A stretch of 64,000 nucleotides of DNA from contig JACYME010000001.1 of the NCBI GenBank assembly GCA_015272155.1, positions 1-64,000 of the forward strand, read 5' to 3'. This DNA comes from Leptolyngbyaceae cyanobacterium T60_A2020_046 (GTDB taxonomy: Bacteria; Cyanobacteriota; Cyanobacteriia; Phormidesmidales; Phormidesmidaceae). Below, in pieces: positions 42,188 through 51,003 of this stretch. The position numbers and the translations under genes were made by a program. The notes beneath the pieces were generated by a model that saw nothing but the letters and a program-made list of their open reading frames with translations, was not told the origin of the DNA and did not search any database. Each line of letters opens with the position of its first letter. Positions within the stretch are counted from its first letter, which is position 1.

Positions 42188-43339
42188 GCGATCGCGGGGC
42201 AGGTCGCGGGCTGACTCGGGAACGAGCAAGGGCTCGGTGAGGACATCGGCCAGGGCGGCGAGGAGGCGATCGCAGTCTGCCTCGGTGCGCACAGCGATGC
42301 GGACATAGGCATCGCCCAGTTCTGGGAAACTGAGGCAGTCGCGGATGAGGATGCGATGGCGCTGGAGCAGGGCGCGCTGGAGGGCGGTGGCGCTGACAGT
42401 GGTGCGCACCAGCAGGTAGTTGGCCCTGCCAGGGAAGGGATGGAGGCCGGGCAGGCGACGCAGCCCGGCGGACAGGCGGTGGCGGGTGGGGGGCAGCCAC
42501 GCCCAGACCCGTTTCGCGTAATCCTCATCGGGGAGTGCGGCGATCGCGGCGGCTTCAGCGAGGGTATTGACGGGCCACGGGTCGCGCCACTGTTGCCAGC
42601 GCTGGAGGCGGTCGGGATGGGCGATCGCGTAGCCCAGGCGCAACCCCGGCAGGCTGTAAAACTTGGTCAGCGATCGCAGCACCACCACCCGCGTATCGGC
42701 GATCGCAGTGGCGATGAGGCTGCACTGGGCCTCAGGGGGCAAAAAATCCATGAAGGCTTCGTCGATGACCACGAGGCCAAACTGATCCAGCAAGGGCGCG
42801 ATCGCGGCGGGGTCGATGAGCAGCCCGGTGGGGTTGTGGGGGGTGTTGAGCAGTAGCCCACACTGGCGCGGATCGTGGCGCAGGTGGCGGGTCATCAGCC
42901 CGGCCCAATCGATGATGCCGTGCTCGGCCTCGGCAAGGGGCAGCGGGCAGCAGACTGGGCGACCGTGGAAGGCGTGGAGCGATCGCCCATAGTCGCGAAA
43001 GGCTGGGGTGATGAGATAGGTGGCGTCTTGGGCGGCGAGGTCGCGGCCTGCCCAAGTGAGCAGCTCTGCTGCGCCGTTGCCAGGGATCACCCACTCGGGC
43101 GAAATCTGGTGGTGTTGGGCCAGGGCGGCAGTCAGCGCGGTGTATTGGGGGTCGGGATAGCGGCTGAGGTGAGCGATGCTGTCGTGCAGGGCCGCGATCG
43201 CGCGATCAGGCGGCCCCAGGGGGCAAATGCTGGCCGAAAAATCTAACACATCAAAAGGGGAACATCCGGCTACCTCAGCGGCCCAAGCGATGTTCCCCCC
43301 ATGGACAGGTCGAGTTTTCAAAACCGGCGGATTCGTCAA
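42185..43339 (-). CDS. Threonine-phosphate decarboxylase-like PLP enzyme (CobC/CobD type)
   Basis: 384 aa. VHGGNIAWAAEVAGCSPFDVLDFSASICPLGPP is the CobC/CobD N-terminal signature. The PLP aspartate region is VVIDEAFMDFLPPEA and the Schiff-base Lys is in RSLTKFYSLPGLRLGYAIA; an Arg in DAYVRIAVRTEADCDRLLAAL binds the carboxylate. In cobalamin synthesis this enzyme supplies aminopropanol phosphate; the distinction from histidinol-phosphate aminotransferase rests on the N-terminal motif. The first in-frame codon is a TTG at 43339, with no strong ribosome site. It starts 15 bp after hup on the same strand, so the two may be cotranscribed. Confidence 0.85.
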   Translation of the reverse strand: MTNPPVLKTRPVHGGNIAWAAEVAGCSPFDVLDFSASICPLGPPDRAIAALHDSIAHLSRYPDPQYTALTAALAQHHQISPEWVIPGNGAAELLTWAGRDLAAQDATYLITPAFRDYGRSLHAFHGRPVCCPLPLAEAEHGIIDWAGLMTRHLRHDPRQCGLLLNTPHNPTGLLIDPAAIAPLLDQFGLVVIDEAFMDFLPPEAQCSLIATAIADTRVVVLRSLTKFYSLPGLRLGYAIAHPDRLQRWQQWRDPWPVNTLAEAAAIAALPDEDYAKRVWAWLPPTRHRLSAGLRRLPGLHPFPGRANYLLVRTTVSATALQRALLQRHRILIRDCLSFPELGDAYVRIAVRTEADCDRLLAALADVLTEPLLVPESARDLPRDR

Positions 43340-43353
43340 AGGGTGTCTTTAAA

Positions 43354-43629
43354 CTACTTTGCGACCATTTCTTTGAATTGCTTGCCCGCAGAAAAGGCAG
43401 GCACAACTGTGGCAGGAATCACCATTGTCTCCCCAGTTTTGGGATTTCGGCCTTCGCGCTCTTTGCGCTCGCGAGGCTCAAAGGAGCCAAAGCCGACGAG
43501 GGTCACCTTCTGGCCTTCGGCAACGGTTTCCATAATGGCGTCTACGGCGGCGGTAATCACGAGATCCGCCTGCTTTTTGGTGACGCCAGACTTTTCGGCG
43601 ACCTTATCTACTAATTCACCTTTGTTCAT
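43354..43629 (-). CDS. hup: HU-family DNA-binding protein
   Basis: 91 aa, typical length. MNKGELVDKVAEKSGVTKKQADLVITAAVDAIMETVAEGQKVTLVGFGSFEPRERKEREGRNPKTGETMVIPATVVPAFSAGKQFKEMV contains the GFGSF and RNPxTGE beta-arm motifs. It compacts and bends DNA. The ATG at 43629 follows GAAGGAGA at 9 nt, so the TTG three codons upstream is unlikely. A 7-bp hairpin (TAGGCAG/CTGCCTA, 43711-43728) lies in the leader. Confidence 0.95.
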   Translation of the reverse strand: MNKGELVDKVAEKSGVTKKQADLVITAAVDAIMETVAEGQKVTLVGFGSFEPRERKEREGRNPKTGETMVIPATVVPAFSAGKQFKEMVAK

Positions 43630-43991
43630 GTCCGTCAATCTCCTTCGGGGGAAATAAAGATCATCGAGGGGCGATCGCGCTTATCTTGCGCCCTTGATTT
43701 GAGATCTGGGTAGGCAGAAAACTGCCTAAATCGCTGAAACCCGCGACATCTCGGAATTTCACTGCTTATTCTAAGGGCATCTTCTTCGATATGGATCGTT
43801 GAAAGCTTTAATTTATATGGATTTGGGGCTTTTTTAAGAAACGTAACAGCGGCAGCCCCATCCGATCACAAATCTAAACTCAAGAAAAAAGGCTGAAAGC
43901 CTTGAATACAAGCACTTTCAGCCCTTTGAATCAAGAGATCGAATCCCCTTGGTATCGAGGTGTAATTTACACCAGAGTTACACCAGAGTGC
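43630..43991. other. Spacer with hup leader and pilQ terminator
   Basis: 362 bp. The left part is the hup leader (AT-rich upstream region around 43770-43850, hairpin 43711-43728). The right part holds the terminator at 43882-43923. No gene. Confidence 0.5.
43882..43923 (-). terminator. Terminator of the pil operon
   Basis: GGCTGAAAG (43891-43899) pairs with CTTTCAGCC (43915-43923). Inside, CTTG and CAAG can extend the stem. The A-run at 43884-43890 gives a U-run for minus-strand transcription from pilQ. Confidence 0.65.
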
Positions 43992-46175
43992 CTACGGAGT
44001 GCCTCGACGCGAACGATTAATTAAATCTTGCACATCTTCACTCGGCGTATAGCTGTAGCCAAAAACGGACGCATCTGAATCATCCAAAATCTGCGGCGTC
44101 AACATCACAATGAGTTCTCGACGCTCATTCGTATTAATGTTGCTGCGGAAAAGTGCGCCCAAAATTGGAATGTCACCCAAGATGGGAACTTTTGTGACAT
44201 CAGAGCGATCAGTTTCTTGAATGATGCCAGATAACAAGAGGGTTTGACCATCCCGCACCCGAACTTGCCCAGAGGATAACTGTCGCTCAGCCAACAGCGT
44301 GATTTCTGCAGGGAAATCACCCGGAATTCCGAAGGTATCCGAAGGGGCTGAAATACTTGGAGCGACGGACAAAGTGACGAATCCATTGTCGTCAATCCGG
44401 TCAATATTGACCTGCAAAATTAGACCGGCTGGCTCAGTTTCAATATTAATGGTTGTCGTGACTTCACCTTCGCTGACCTGCCGCTGAATTTCAACGTCTG
44501 TGACCACTTGCTCGGTGAGCTGAACCGTTGCATTTTGACCCTCTTGAACAATTAATGTTGGGTCGGTCAGGATTTTGGCATTGCCCTCGCGGACGGTGCC
44601 AAAAATTTGACTTAAGAGCTGCTCTGGGACGAACGGAATACCACCGCCAAGCAGCGCTGATGGAGTGATCGGAACCGTTCCAGGTGTTGTGATTCTGCTG
44701 CTAACCGAGGGCGTCCGGTTGCCAAAGTTAATGACGCCTAAGCCGCCTGCATTGACACTACTGACATTGCCAACAGCAAAGGAGAAACTGGTGCTAAAGG
44801 CGTCAAGTGCATTGAGGTTAATGTCAATCACTTTGACGTTGATGGCAACTTGGCGACGCCGGAGATCAAGACGAACTAACTGCTCCGTTGCCAGTTCAAT
44901 GAGCTGGGGAGATCCTACTAAGGTGACGGAATTGGTGCGTTCTTCAGCGATGACTTGCAGCCCTCGAAAAATGGGCTGGCTATCTTGAAACTCAACCCGC
45001 TGAGTTTCCACCCGAGTTTCTGTTGTGGTTTGGGTCTGGGTGACTGGTGGCGCACCTTCTGAGACGGCAACCGCGTCAACCGTGGTGACTTGACGTTCCC
45101 GGCTGATGGCGCTTTCTGCTCCGAGGCCAACCAGGAAGTTGCTAGCGACGCCTGCGTCAACTTGGTTGAGGCGCAGGGTGCGTACCGATACGTTTTGGGC
45201 AGAGGTCGGGAGCCGGGTGCCGACGTAAATGGTGCGGCCTACTCGGTTGGCATCGAGCCCTGTTACCCGTAGGACGCTGTTAAAGACTTCCTGCACCGAC
45301 TCGTTTTGGATGTCGAGGGTGATGGGTGGGCCTTCGCTGGCTCCGTCTTCACTTTCTTGATCTACAAAGACGAGGTTGAGCCCCGCGGCCCGCGCAAGGA
45401 GCGAAAGCACCTCGCGGGAAGGGGCGTTGCGTAGCACAAGGCGAGGGACGCGCTCGGCAGTGCCGAGGTCGATCGCGCCGAAGCCGGGGCGTGTCTCAGA
45501 CACGGAAATGTCGCCCACTGGCGGCGGCACGGCCCGGGGCAGGAAGGGCGGAGCTTGCTGCGCCTGGGGGGCAGGGACGGGGACGCCGTCGATGATGACT
45601 TCGGGATTCGGGACGAGGACATCGGGCTGGCGATCGCTCTGGGCTGGGGCTGCCGGTTCTGGTGCGGGCTCTGCCTGGGCGACCTGGGGTGCGGGCTGTT
45701 GTGGGCCGGGCACTGTCGGGATATTGGCGGGCAGCGGCGAGCTGGGCTGCGCTGCTGTTGTGCCGGGGGCAGCGGCCTCGATGTTGATGACAATGCCGCC
45801 CGACTCTGATTCTGCGATCGTGCCCATGGGGATGCGGTTGTTGCCATTAACCGTGAGCCGCACGCTGTTAGCGTCCAGCGGCACCAGCGAAATGGACTCA
45901 ATGCCGGGGGCCGGATTCTGCTGGGTAAAGGTGCCGCCCTCGGGCAGACGCAGGGCCGTGCGCACAATGTCGGCGCGGAGGCTATTGCCATCGTTGACGG
46001 CAAATACCTGAGGGGTATCTCCGGCTTGGGTGCGCAGGACGATCTGCGCGCCTTGGTCGGTGGGGACGACGCGCACCCCTGTGATGACCGTGGCAGTCGC
46101 CTGGGCCGGTTGGGCCGCGATCGCGATCAGCGCCCCTCCCACAAGCCAACTTTCAAATCCCAACAAACGTTTCAC
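43992..46175 (-). CDS. pilQ: Type IV pilus secretin PilQ
   Basis: 727 aa. Signal peptide (1-26), an AMIN domain (about 28-135), a Pro/Ala/Gln-rich linker (about 137-225), N0/STN and N1 domains (RLVLRNAPSREVLSLLARAAGLNLVFVDQE), then the secretin domain (VTLSVAPSISAPSD, TLLLSGIIQETDRSDVTKVPILGDIPILGALFRS, RRELIVMLTPQILDD). It forms the outer-membrane pore for the pilus. GTG start with GGAGG at 8 nt. Last gene of the pilM-N-O-Q operon, followed by a terminator. Confidence 0.95.
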   Translation of the reverse strand: MKRLLGFESWLVGGALIAIAAQPAQATATVITGVRVVPTDQGAQIVLRTQAGDTPQVFAVNDGNSLRADIVRTALRLPEGGTFTQQNPAPGIESISLVPLDANSVRLTVNGNNRIPMGTIAESESGGIVINIEAAAPGTTAAQPSSPLPANIPTVPGPQQPAPQVAQAEPAPEPAAPAQSDRQPDVLVPNPEVIIDGVPVPAPQAQQAPPFLPRAVPPPVGDISVSETRPGFGAIDLGTAERVPRLVLRNAPSREVLSLLARAAGLNLVFVDQESEDGASEGPPITLDIQNESVQEVFNSVLRVTGLDANRVGRTIYVGTRLPTSAQNVSVRTLRLNQVDAGVASNFLVGLGAESAISRERQVTTVDAVAVSEGAPPVTQTQTTTETRVETQRVEFQDSQPIFRGLQVIAEERTNSVTLVGSPQLIELATEQLVRLDLRRRQVAINVKVIDINLNALDAFSTSFSFAVGNVSSVNAGGLGVINFGNRTPSVSSRITTPGTVPITPSALLGGGIPFVPEQLLSQIFGTVREGNAKILTDPTLIVQEGQNATVQLTEQVVTDVEIQRQVSEGEVTTTINIETEPAGLILQVNIDRIDDNGFVTLSVAPSISAPSDTFGIPGDFPAEITLLAERQLSSGQVRVRDGQTLLLSGIIQETDRSDVTKVPILGDIPILGALFRSNINTNERRELIVMLTPQILDDSDASVFGYSYTPSEDVQDLINRSRRGTP

Positions 46176-46246
46176 AGCTCACTCCTCCGTCAAAAATATT
46201 GCTTCTGGTGACTCGCACAACCCCATGACCTTCGACGCGCTAAACC

Positions 46247-47170
46247 CTATTCCACAGGCACTTCCTCAGCAGGGGGAGCCGTGCCATCGGCAGGTCCCTC
46301 ACCCTCGGCTCCTTCCACAGGTTCAGGGGGAAGCGGCACGGGCGGTTCGAGGGGATCCACTATCGGCACCAGCACCTCCAGCGTGAAGGAGGTATCGAGC
46401 AGCCGGGTCAGACCTAGGAGATCCTCTTCCGAGAGATCGCCGGGTGGAGCGGCAATCTGCTGACTCATGTCGCGAATAATCAGGAGCGGTTCTAGGCGCT
46501 CGATGTTGCGCAGAATCGTCTGTGTTTGGTTAAACAACGCCTGGAAGCGTACCGTCACCACCTGCCGCGCCAGCTTGCCGTCGAGTTCGGGGCCATAGGT
46601 GCCGTCTGTGATGGGGCCCGACAGTCCCGATGGGTTAAAGGTGAACAACTTAGAGGTATAGAGCACCTTTTGAATCACTGGGTCGTTGGCGAACTGAGTG
46701 CGCAGCCGCGCCACTTGGGTAGGGGTAAACCCCAGGGAGGCCAGCGTCGCCGCATCGCGGTTGAAGTCACTGGCAACCACCTGCTCGATGGAGGCATTGC
46801 TGGCTTCAATCTGTTGGTTGATGTCGAGCAATAGGGTGTCGAGGCTGCGGGCGTCGCCCAAGAGCCCATAGATTCCGGCTCGCTGTTGCAGGGCAGCGTC
46901 GAGTTCGGCCTCAATGGCTTCGATGCGGGCAATGGTTTCTTCCTGCGATCGCAGTTGGGCTTCCTTTTCCGCGATTTGCTGCTCTAGGTCTGCCTTTTGA
47001 GCCTGATAGGGCAGCACAAATTGATAAAAGAGGTAGCCCGCCCCGGCGATGCCCAAAATTGCGAGGGCAATACCTTGCACCTTGGGCGTCAGCACAATGC
47101 CAAAGGCGACCGGGTATTCCGGTTCTTCGGCGGGGCTGTCAATGGGGACAAAATCGTCGGTGTAGGTCAT
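46247..47170 (-). CDS. pilO: Type IV pilus assembly protein PilO
   Basis: 307 aa. A short cytoplasmic N-terminus, one membrane span (GIALAILGIAGAGYLFYQFVLPY), a coiled coil (KADLEQQIAEKEAQLRSQEETIARIEAIEAELD), and a periplasmic domain with VVTVRFQALFNQTQTILRNIERLEPLLIIRDM, the PilO core. The last 45 residues are Pro/Glu/Gly-rich. It overlaps pilN by 4 nt (ATGA), so translation is coupled. Together with PilN it links the cytoplasmic PilM ring to PilQ. Confidence 0.9.
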   Translation of the reverse strand: MTYTDDFVPIDSPAEEPEYPVAFGIVLTPKVQGIALAILGIAGAGYLFYQFVLPYQAQKADLEQQIAEKEAQLRSQEETIARIEAIEAELDAALQQRAGIYGLLGDARSLDTLLLDINQQIEASNASIEQVVASDFNRDAATLASLGFTPTQVARLRTQFANDPVIQKVLYTSKLFTFNPSGLSGPITDGTYGPELDGKLARQVVTVRFQALFNQTQTILRNIERLEPLLIIRDMSQQIAAPPGDLSEEDLLGLTRLLDTSFTLEVLVPIVDPLEPPVPLPPEPVEGAEGEGPADGTAPPAEEVPVE

Positions 47171-47943
47171 TGTCCTTCTATCACTCCTGAGTCTCGAAGG
47201 GCACGAATGCGCGTTGCGAGGCCCACAGCCCCCTGGCGGTCTAAGACCTCCAGAAGTTGGGTGGCGGGGGTGGTGGTGAGGTTGGCGTCGATGGTGAAGT
47301 CCACCAAAAAGTCAGGCGTGTTGGGGGGCGAACCGGGACACGCCCCATCCACTTCGGGATCGAGCAACTCTTCCCGCTTCTCTGCTTGGCTGATGAGCAC
47401 TGTGGTCGAGTCCAGCAGTGGCGACTGCTTCAGGGTCAGCATGAAGTCGTTGATGTCGTTAAAGGAGCAGGCCACCCCAGTGATGCTCAGCCCTCCCGCT
47501 GGCAGGGGCTCTGCTTCGGGATCGTCGGTGGGGGTTGTCCCTGCTGTTTGGTTTACGGTGGTGATTTGGACGCGGGCCGGGGTGCGATCGCGCAATTCTT
47601 GCAGCAGCGCCGACCACGGTCGAATTTCGTTGAAAACGTTGGCAAAGGCCTCGTTCTCTAACCGCACGAGCTCGATTTGCTGCTGGGTGGTTTCGATATC
47701 CGCAAGCTGCGCCGTCAACGCCGCAACGTCTGCATCAAGCTGTTGATTGCGGGCGGTGAGTTGCTGAATTTGGTATTGCAAAAAGGCGAAGTAGCCGCCT
47801 ACTAAGCCCAAGGCTGCGATCGCAGCCGCCAGGCCAAGGTACAGCGGAGTGCGATCGCCCACCGGAGCTGCCGCGCGACCTGCCCCCGCTGCCACCGGGC
47901 GAATTTCCCGATCCTTTAGAAAATTGATCTCAAGACTATACAT
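47167..47943 (-). CDS. pilN: Type IV pilus assembly protein PilN
   Basis: 258 aa. The conserved N-terminal MYSLEINFLKDREIR binds PilM. A span (TPLYLGLAAAIAALGLVGGYFAFLQYQI) follows, then a coiled coil and a ferredoxin-like periplasmic domain with PWSALLQELRDRTPARVQITTV and GLSITGVACSFNDINDFMLTLKQSPLLDSTTV. Starts 3 nt after the pilM stop. Confidence 0.92.
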   Translation of the reverse strand: MYSLEINFLKDREIRPVAAGAGRAAAPVGDRTPLYLGLAAAIAALGLVGGYFAFLQYQIQQLTARNQQLDADVAALTAQLADIETTQQQIELVRLENEAFANVFNEIRPWSALLQELRDRTPARVQITTVNQTAGTTPTDDPEAEPLPAGGLSITGVACSFNDINDFMLTLKQSPLLDSTTVLISQAEKREELLDPEVDGACPGSPPNTPDFLVDFTIDANLTTTPATQLLEVLDRQGAVGLATRIRALRDSGVIEGQ

Positions 47944-47946
47944 GGT

Positions 47947-49056
47947 CTATGCCTCCCGCAGCCCCAGCCCAATGACTGTCGCCAGTCCGGGCCGTTGCTC
48001 CATTGGAATCTCCTCATCCACGTCTAGGGCCAAGGCGGCGATCGGGTCTACCGGGCTCGCCGGCAAACTCAACCGTTGTGCAAAAAACTCATCCAGTTGA
48101 CCAATCGAGGCTCCCGGCCCCGCTAACAATAGCTGTGCCACTTCCATGTCTTCTCCCTGGTTGAGGTAAAAGTCGATGGAGCGGCGCAGCTCATCCGCCA
48201 GCTCGCCCAAAATCCGCAACATGGCTGCCGTGCCGGGGTTGGTGCCACCGCCGCTAATCGGCTGGGGCGACCCCACCGTATCCATCGGCGTGGTGGGCAC
48301 CGTCATCCCCTGCAACAGGTCGGTATTGCGTGAGGGCGGCAGGTTCATGGCGCGGCTCAGGGTGCTCTGCACCTGAAACGTGCCAATGGGCACCGTCCGC
48401 GAAAAATGAGGAATGCCATCCACCACGATAGAAATTTCGGTGCTTTCAAACCCGATATCGACGATCGCGGCAGCTTCCTGGGAGGTAAATTGCAGCAACT
48501 GTTCGCGAATGGTGCGAATCAGCGCAAAGCTTGTCGTCTCCAGAATGTTGAGATTGAGCCCCGCCTGCTGAAAGGTTTCGATATAGGAGTCGGTGATTTC
48601 CTTGCGCACGGCAACCAGGAGCACCTGCACCTTTTCAATACCATCTTCATCGACAAAGAGACCGAGTTTTTGATAGTCCACATCGGCTTCTTCGCGGGGG
48701 AAGGGAAGGTAAAGGCTGGCCTCTTGATTGAGCACCATTTCCCGCAGTTCGTTGTCATCCAACTCTGCGGGCACCGGGATCACGCGGGTAATGGCCCGCC
48801 CCGGAATGCCCGTGGAGGCGTACCTGACCTTAATGCGACTCTCCCCCAGCACCGTTTGAATCGCCTCGGCCATGGCGGGCGTGTCGAGGATTTGGCCTTC
48901 TTGAAAGACCCCTTCCGGCAGATCCATGGAGGACAGGGTTTCCAACTTGAGTTTTTGCCCCTGTTTGCGCAAACGAGCCACGTTAATTCGCTCGGGTGTG
49001 ATCTCGACCCCCACGCCGCGTTTTTTTGATGAAAATAGGGATTTAACGATGTTCAC
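47947..49056 (-). CDS. pilM: Type IV pilus assembly ATPase-like PilM
   Basis: 369 aa, actin/FtsA-like fold. GVGVEITPERINVARLR is the first phosphate loop, AIVDIGFESTEISIVVDG the second, and PASPVDPIAAL with LLAGPGASI near the end belong to the nucleotide pocket. Other features are the TGIPGRAITRVIPVPAEL and REEADVDYQKLG regions. GTG start preceded by GGAG. First gene of pilMNOQ, with two perfect inverted repeats upstream (49107-49171). Confidence 0.95.
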   Translation of the reverse strand: MNIVKSLFSSKKRGVGVEITPERINVARLRKQGQKLKLETLSSMDLPEGVFQEGQILDTPAMAEAIQTVLGESRIKVRYASTGIPGRAITRVIPVPAELDDNELREMVLNQEASLYLPFPREEADVDYQKLGLFVDEDGIEKVQVLLVAVRKEITDSYIETFQQAGLNLNILETTSFALIRTIREQLLQFTSQEAAAIVDIGFESTEISIVVDGIPHFSRTVPIGTFQVQSTLSRAMNLPPSRNTDLLQGMTVPTTPMDTVGSPQPISGGGTNPGTAAMLRILGELADELRRSIDFYLNQGEDMEVAQLLLAGPGASIGQLDEFFAQRLSLPASPVDPIAALALDVDEEIPMEQRPGLATVIGLGLREA

Positions 49057-49600
49057 CGTCGTCTCCGTTCACGCCTGCACAACCAGAATGCGAAACAGCA
49101 GCAATACTACATTTCGCGCGGGCCTAAATGTAGGTTTTACAAAAATTGTGCTAACGCATGGTACACAATTTAAGCGAGATCCGCCATGTTGACGAACAAG
49201 ATACAAACCTTAAGGAATTCGTCAAAACATCGACGCAATGAGTAAGCAAAGGGAGGCAAATTCTGCCGCTGCGATCGCGTTACTTCGATCACAAGTGATT
49301 CACTGAATTTTGTCCTACCTGAGATCGCGATCGCAGCTTGCGCGATCGCCCCGATGAGATTCTGGACTCGCGTTCCCTGAATGGGAGTTTTTTCACCCTG
49401 AAAATCGAACCACCGGATCAGACTGTGACGATCAAGAATGACGATCGCACGGTGGATAGATCGGCCCGAAAGGGTCAGCTAAGGATAGCTGAGTCGGTAA
49501 CGTTTGGTTCGATTCACCTGAGATAGTACACACAATTGAGAAAATTGAACCAACTGACTTGAAAAAAAGCGAAACTTGTCCTTAATTTTTGAGCGAAACC
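49057..49600. other. Divergent regulatory spacer between pilM and purT
   Basis: 544 bp without a gene. The left side holds two perfect 8-bp inverted repeats (49107-49171). The centre contains overlapping HIP1 sites near 49325. The right side is AT-rich before purT. No tRNA or riboswitch recognised. Confidence 0.45.
49107..49171. promoter_or_regulatory. Two perfect inverted repeats upstream of the pil operon
   Basis: CTACATTT (49107-49114) and AAATGTAG (49126-49133) around 11 bp, then AAATTGTG (49143-49150) and CACAATTT (49164-49171) around 13 bp. They lie 50-115 bp before the pilM start, where operators or leader structures would be. Function inferred from position only. Confidence 0.45.
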
Positions 49601-50824
49601 ATGTCTCCTTCCACTGCGATCGCCCCCTACTCAACCTGGGGAACCCCCTATTCCAACACCGCAAAACGCTTGCTGCTCCTGGGTTCTGGTGAGTTGGGTA
49701 AGGAGGTTGCCCTAGAAGCCATGCGTCTGGGGCTGGAGGTGGTTGCGATCGACAGCTATGCCCATGCTCCGGCCATGCAGGTGGCCCACGCGGCCCACGT
49801 CGTCGAGATGCTGTCGGCGGAGGCGGTGCGGGCGGTGGTGGAGCGCACCGCACCCAGCCTGATTGTGCCGGAGGTGGAAGCAATCGCCACCGATGCGCTA
49901 ATTGAGTTAGAGGCCGAGGGTTGGACGGTGGTGCCCACCGCTAAGGCCACCCGACTCACCATGAACCGCGAGGGCATTCGTCGCCTCGCCGCCGAAGAGT
50001 TGGGCCTGCGCACCTCGCCCTATCGCTTTGCGGGCAGCCTGGCGGAATATCGAGCCGCGATCGCGGACATTGGCCTGCCCTGCGTCGTCAAACCAATCAT
50101 GAGTTCCTCGGGCAAGGGTCAAAGCCTCGTGCGCACCGCTGAAGAGGTGGATGCCGCCTGGGACTACGCCTACAGTGCCGGACGCGGCAAGGCCGAGCGG
50201 GTCATCGTGGAAGGGTTTGTTCACTTTGAAACTGAAATCACGCTGCTGACCGTGCGCGCCCAAGATGGTACCTATTTTTGCCCACCTATCGGCCATCGTC
50301 AGGAAGATGGCGATTACCGCGAGTCGTGGCAGCCCTGCCCCCTCCATCCCGAGACCTGGGCTGAGTGCCAGCGCGTAGCGGCAACTATTACCGACGCCCT
50401 CGGGGGATGGGGCTTGTTCGGAGTCGAGTTATTCATCGCTGGGGAACCCACCGCCCCGCAAACGGTATATTTCAGCGAGGTCAGCCCCCGCCCCCACGAC
50501 ACGGGCATGGTGACGATGGTGAGTCAAAATATGTCGGAATTTGAGCTGCATGTACGGGCGATCGCGGGCTTGCCGATCGGCGAAATCCGCCTGATCCAGC
50601 CCGGCGCATCCGCCGTGATTTTGGCCCCTGGCAGCAGCGACACGCCCCAGTTCCAAGGCATGGCCGCCGCCCTCACTGTGCCCACCAGCAAGCTGCGGCT
50701 GTTTGGCAAACCCCGCTGCCACAAAAATCGGCGCATGGGTGTGGCCCTTGCCCTAGGAGACACCATCGATCAGGCTAAGGAACGCGCGATCGCCTGCGCC
50801 AGTCAAGTGCAGGTGGTGCTTTAA
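49601..50824 (+). CDS. purT: Formate-dependent phosphoribosylglycinamide formyltransferase PurT
   Basis: 407 aa from the ATG at 49601. ATP-grasp features: [104 protein letters not shown]. PurT makes formyl-GAR from formate and ATP in the third purine step, independent of tetrahydrofolate. A TTG four codons upstream is in frame but has no ribosome site. Confidence 0.95.
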   Translation: MSPSTAIAPYSTWGTPYSNTAKRLLLLGSGELGKEVALEAMRLGLEVVAIDSYAHAPAMQVAHAAHVVEMLSAEAVRAVVERTAPSLIVPEVEAIATDALIELEAEGWTVVPTAKATRLTMNREGIRRLAAEELGLRTSPYRFAGSLAEYRAAIADIGLPCVVKPIMSSSGKGQSLVRTAEEVDAAWDYAYSAGRGKAERVIVEGFVHFETEITLLTVRAQDGTYFCPPIGHRQEDGDYRESWQPCPLHPETWAECQRVAATITDALGGWGLFGVELFIAGEPTAPQTVYFSEVSPRPHDTGMVTMVSQNMSEFELHVRAIAGLPIGEIRLIQPGASAVILAPGSSDTPQFQGMAAALTVPTSKLRLFGKPRCHKNRRMGVALALGDTIDQAKERAIACASQVQVVL

Positions 50825-50828
50825 GGGG

Positions 50829-50953
50829 ATGGGGAGTTTGAGGGTGTGAGGGTCGGGAGTGTGAGGGTGAGAGGGATTCGGTGGCATCCACTCCTTCACC
50901 TCTTCACCCATCGACCCTCACATCCATCCACCCCTCCCCGGATCCCTCTCACT
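50829..50953. repeat. Purine/pyrimidine-skewed repeat (family 4), upstream copy
   Basis: A G-rich GTGAGGG-type half is followed by a C-rich CACCC-type half, so the whole folds on itself imperfectly. It shares GGGAGTGTGAGGG, TGGCAT-CAC and TTCACC landmarks with 52305-52490 on the other side of the binding-protein gene. Confidence 0.5.
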
Positions 50954-51003
50954 CAGTTCTCGCGTAAGTTATTGAAGGATTGATTCACCCTGTACACGCC
51001 ACT

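Noticed and set aside
49143-49171. SyCRP1 (cAMP receptor) site upstream of pilM
   Set aside because: TGTG and CACA are separated by 13 bp, too far for the TGTGA-N6-TCACA pattern.
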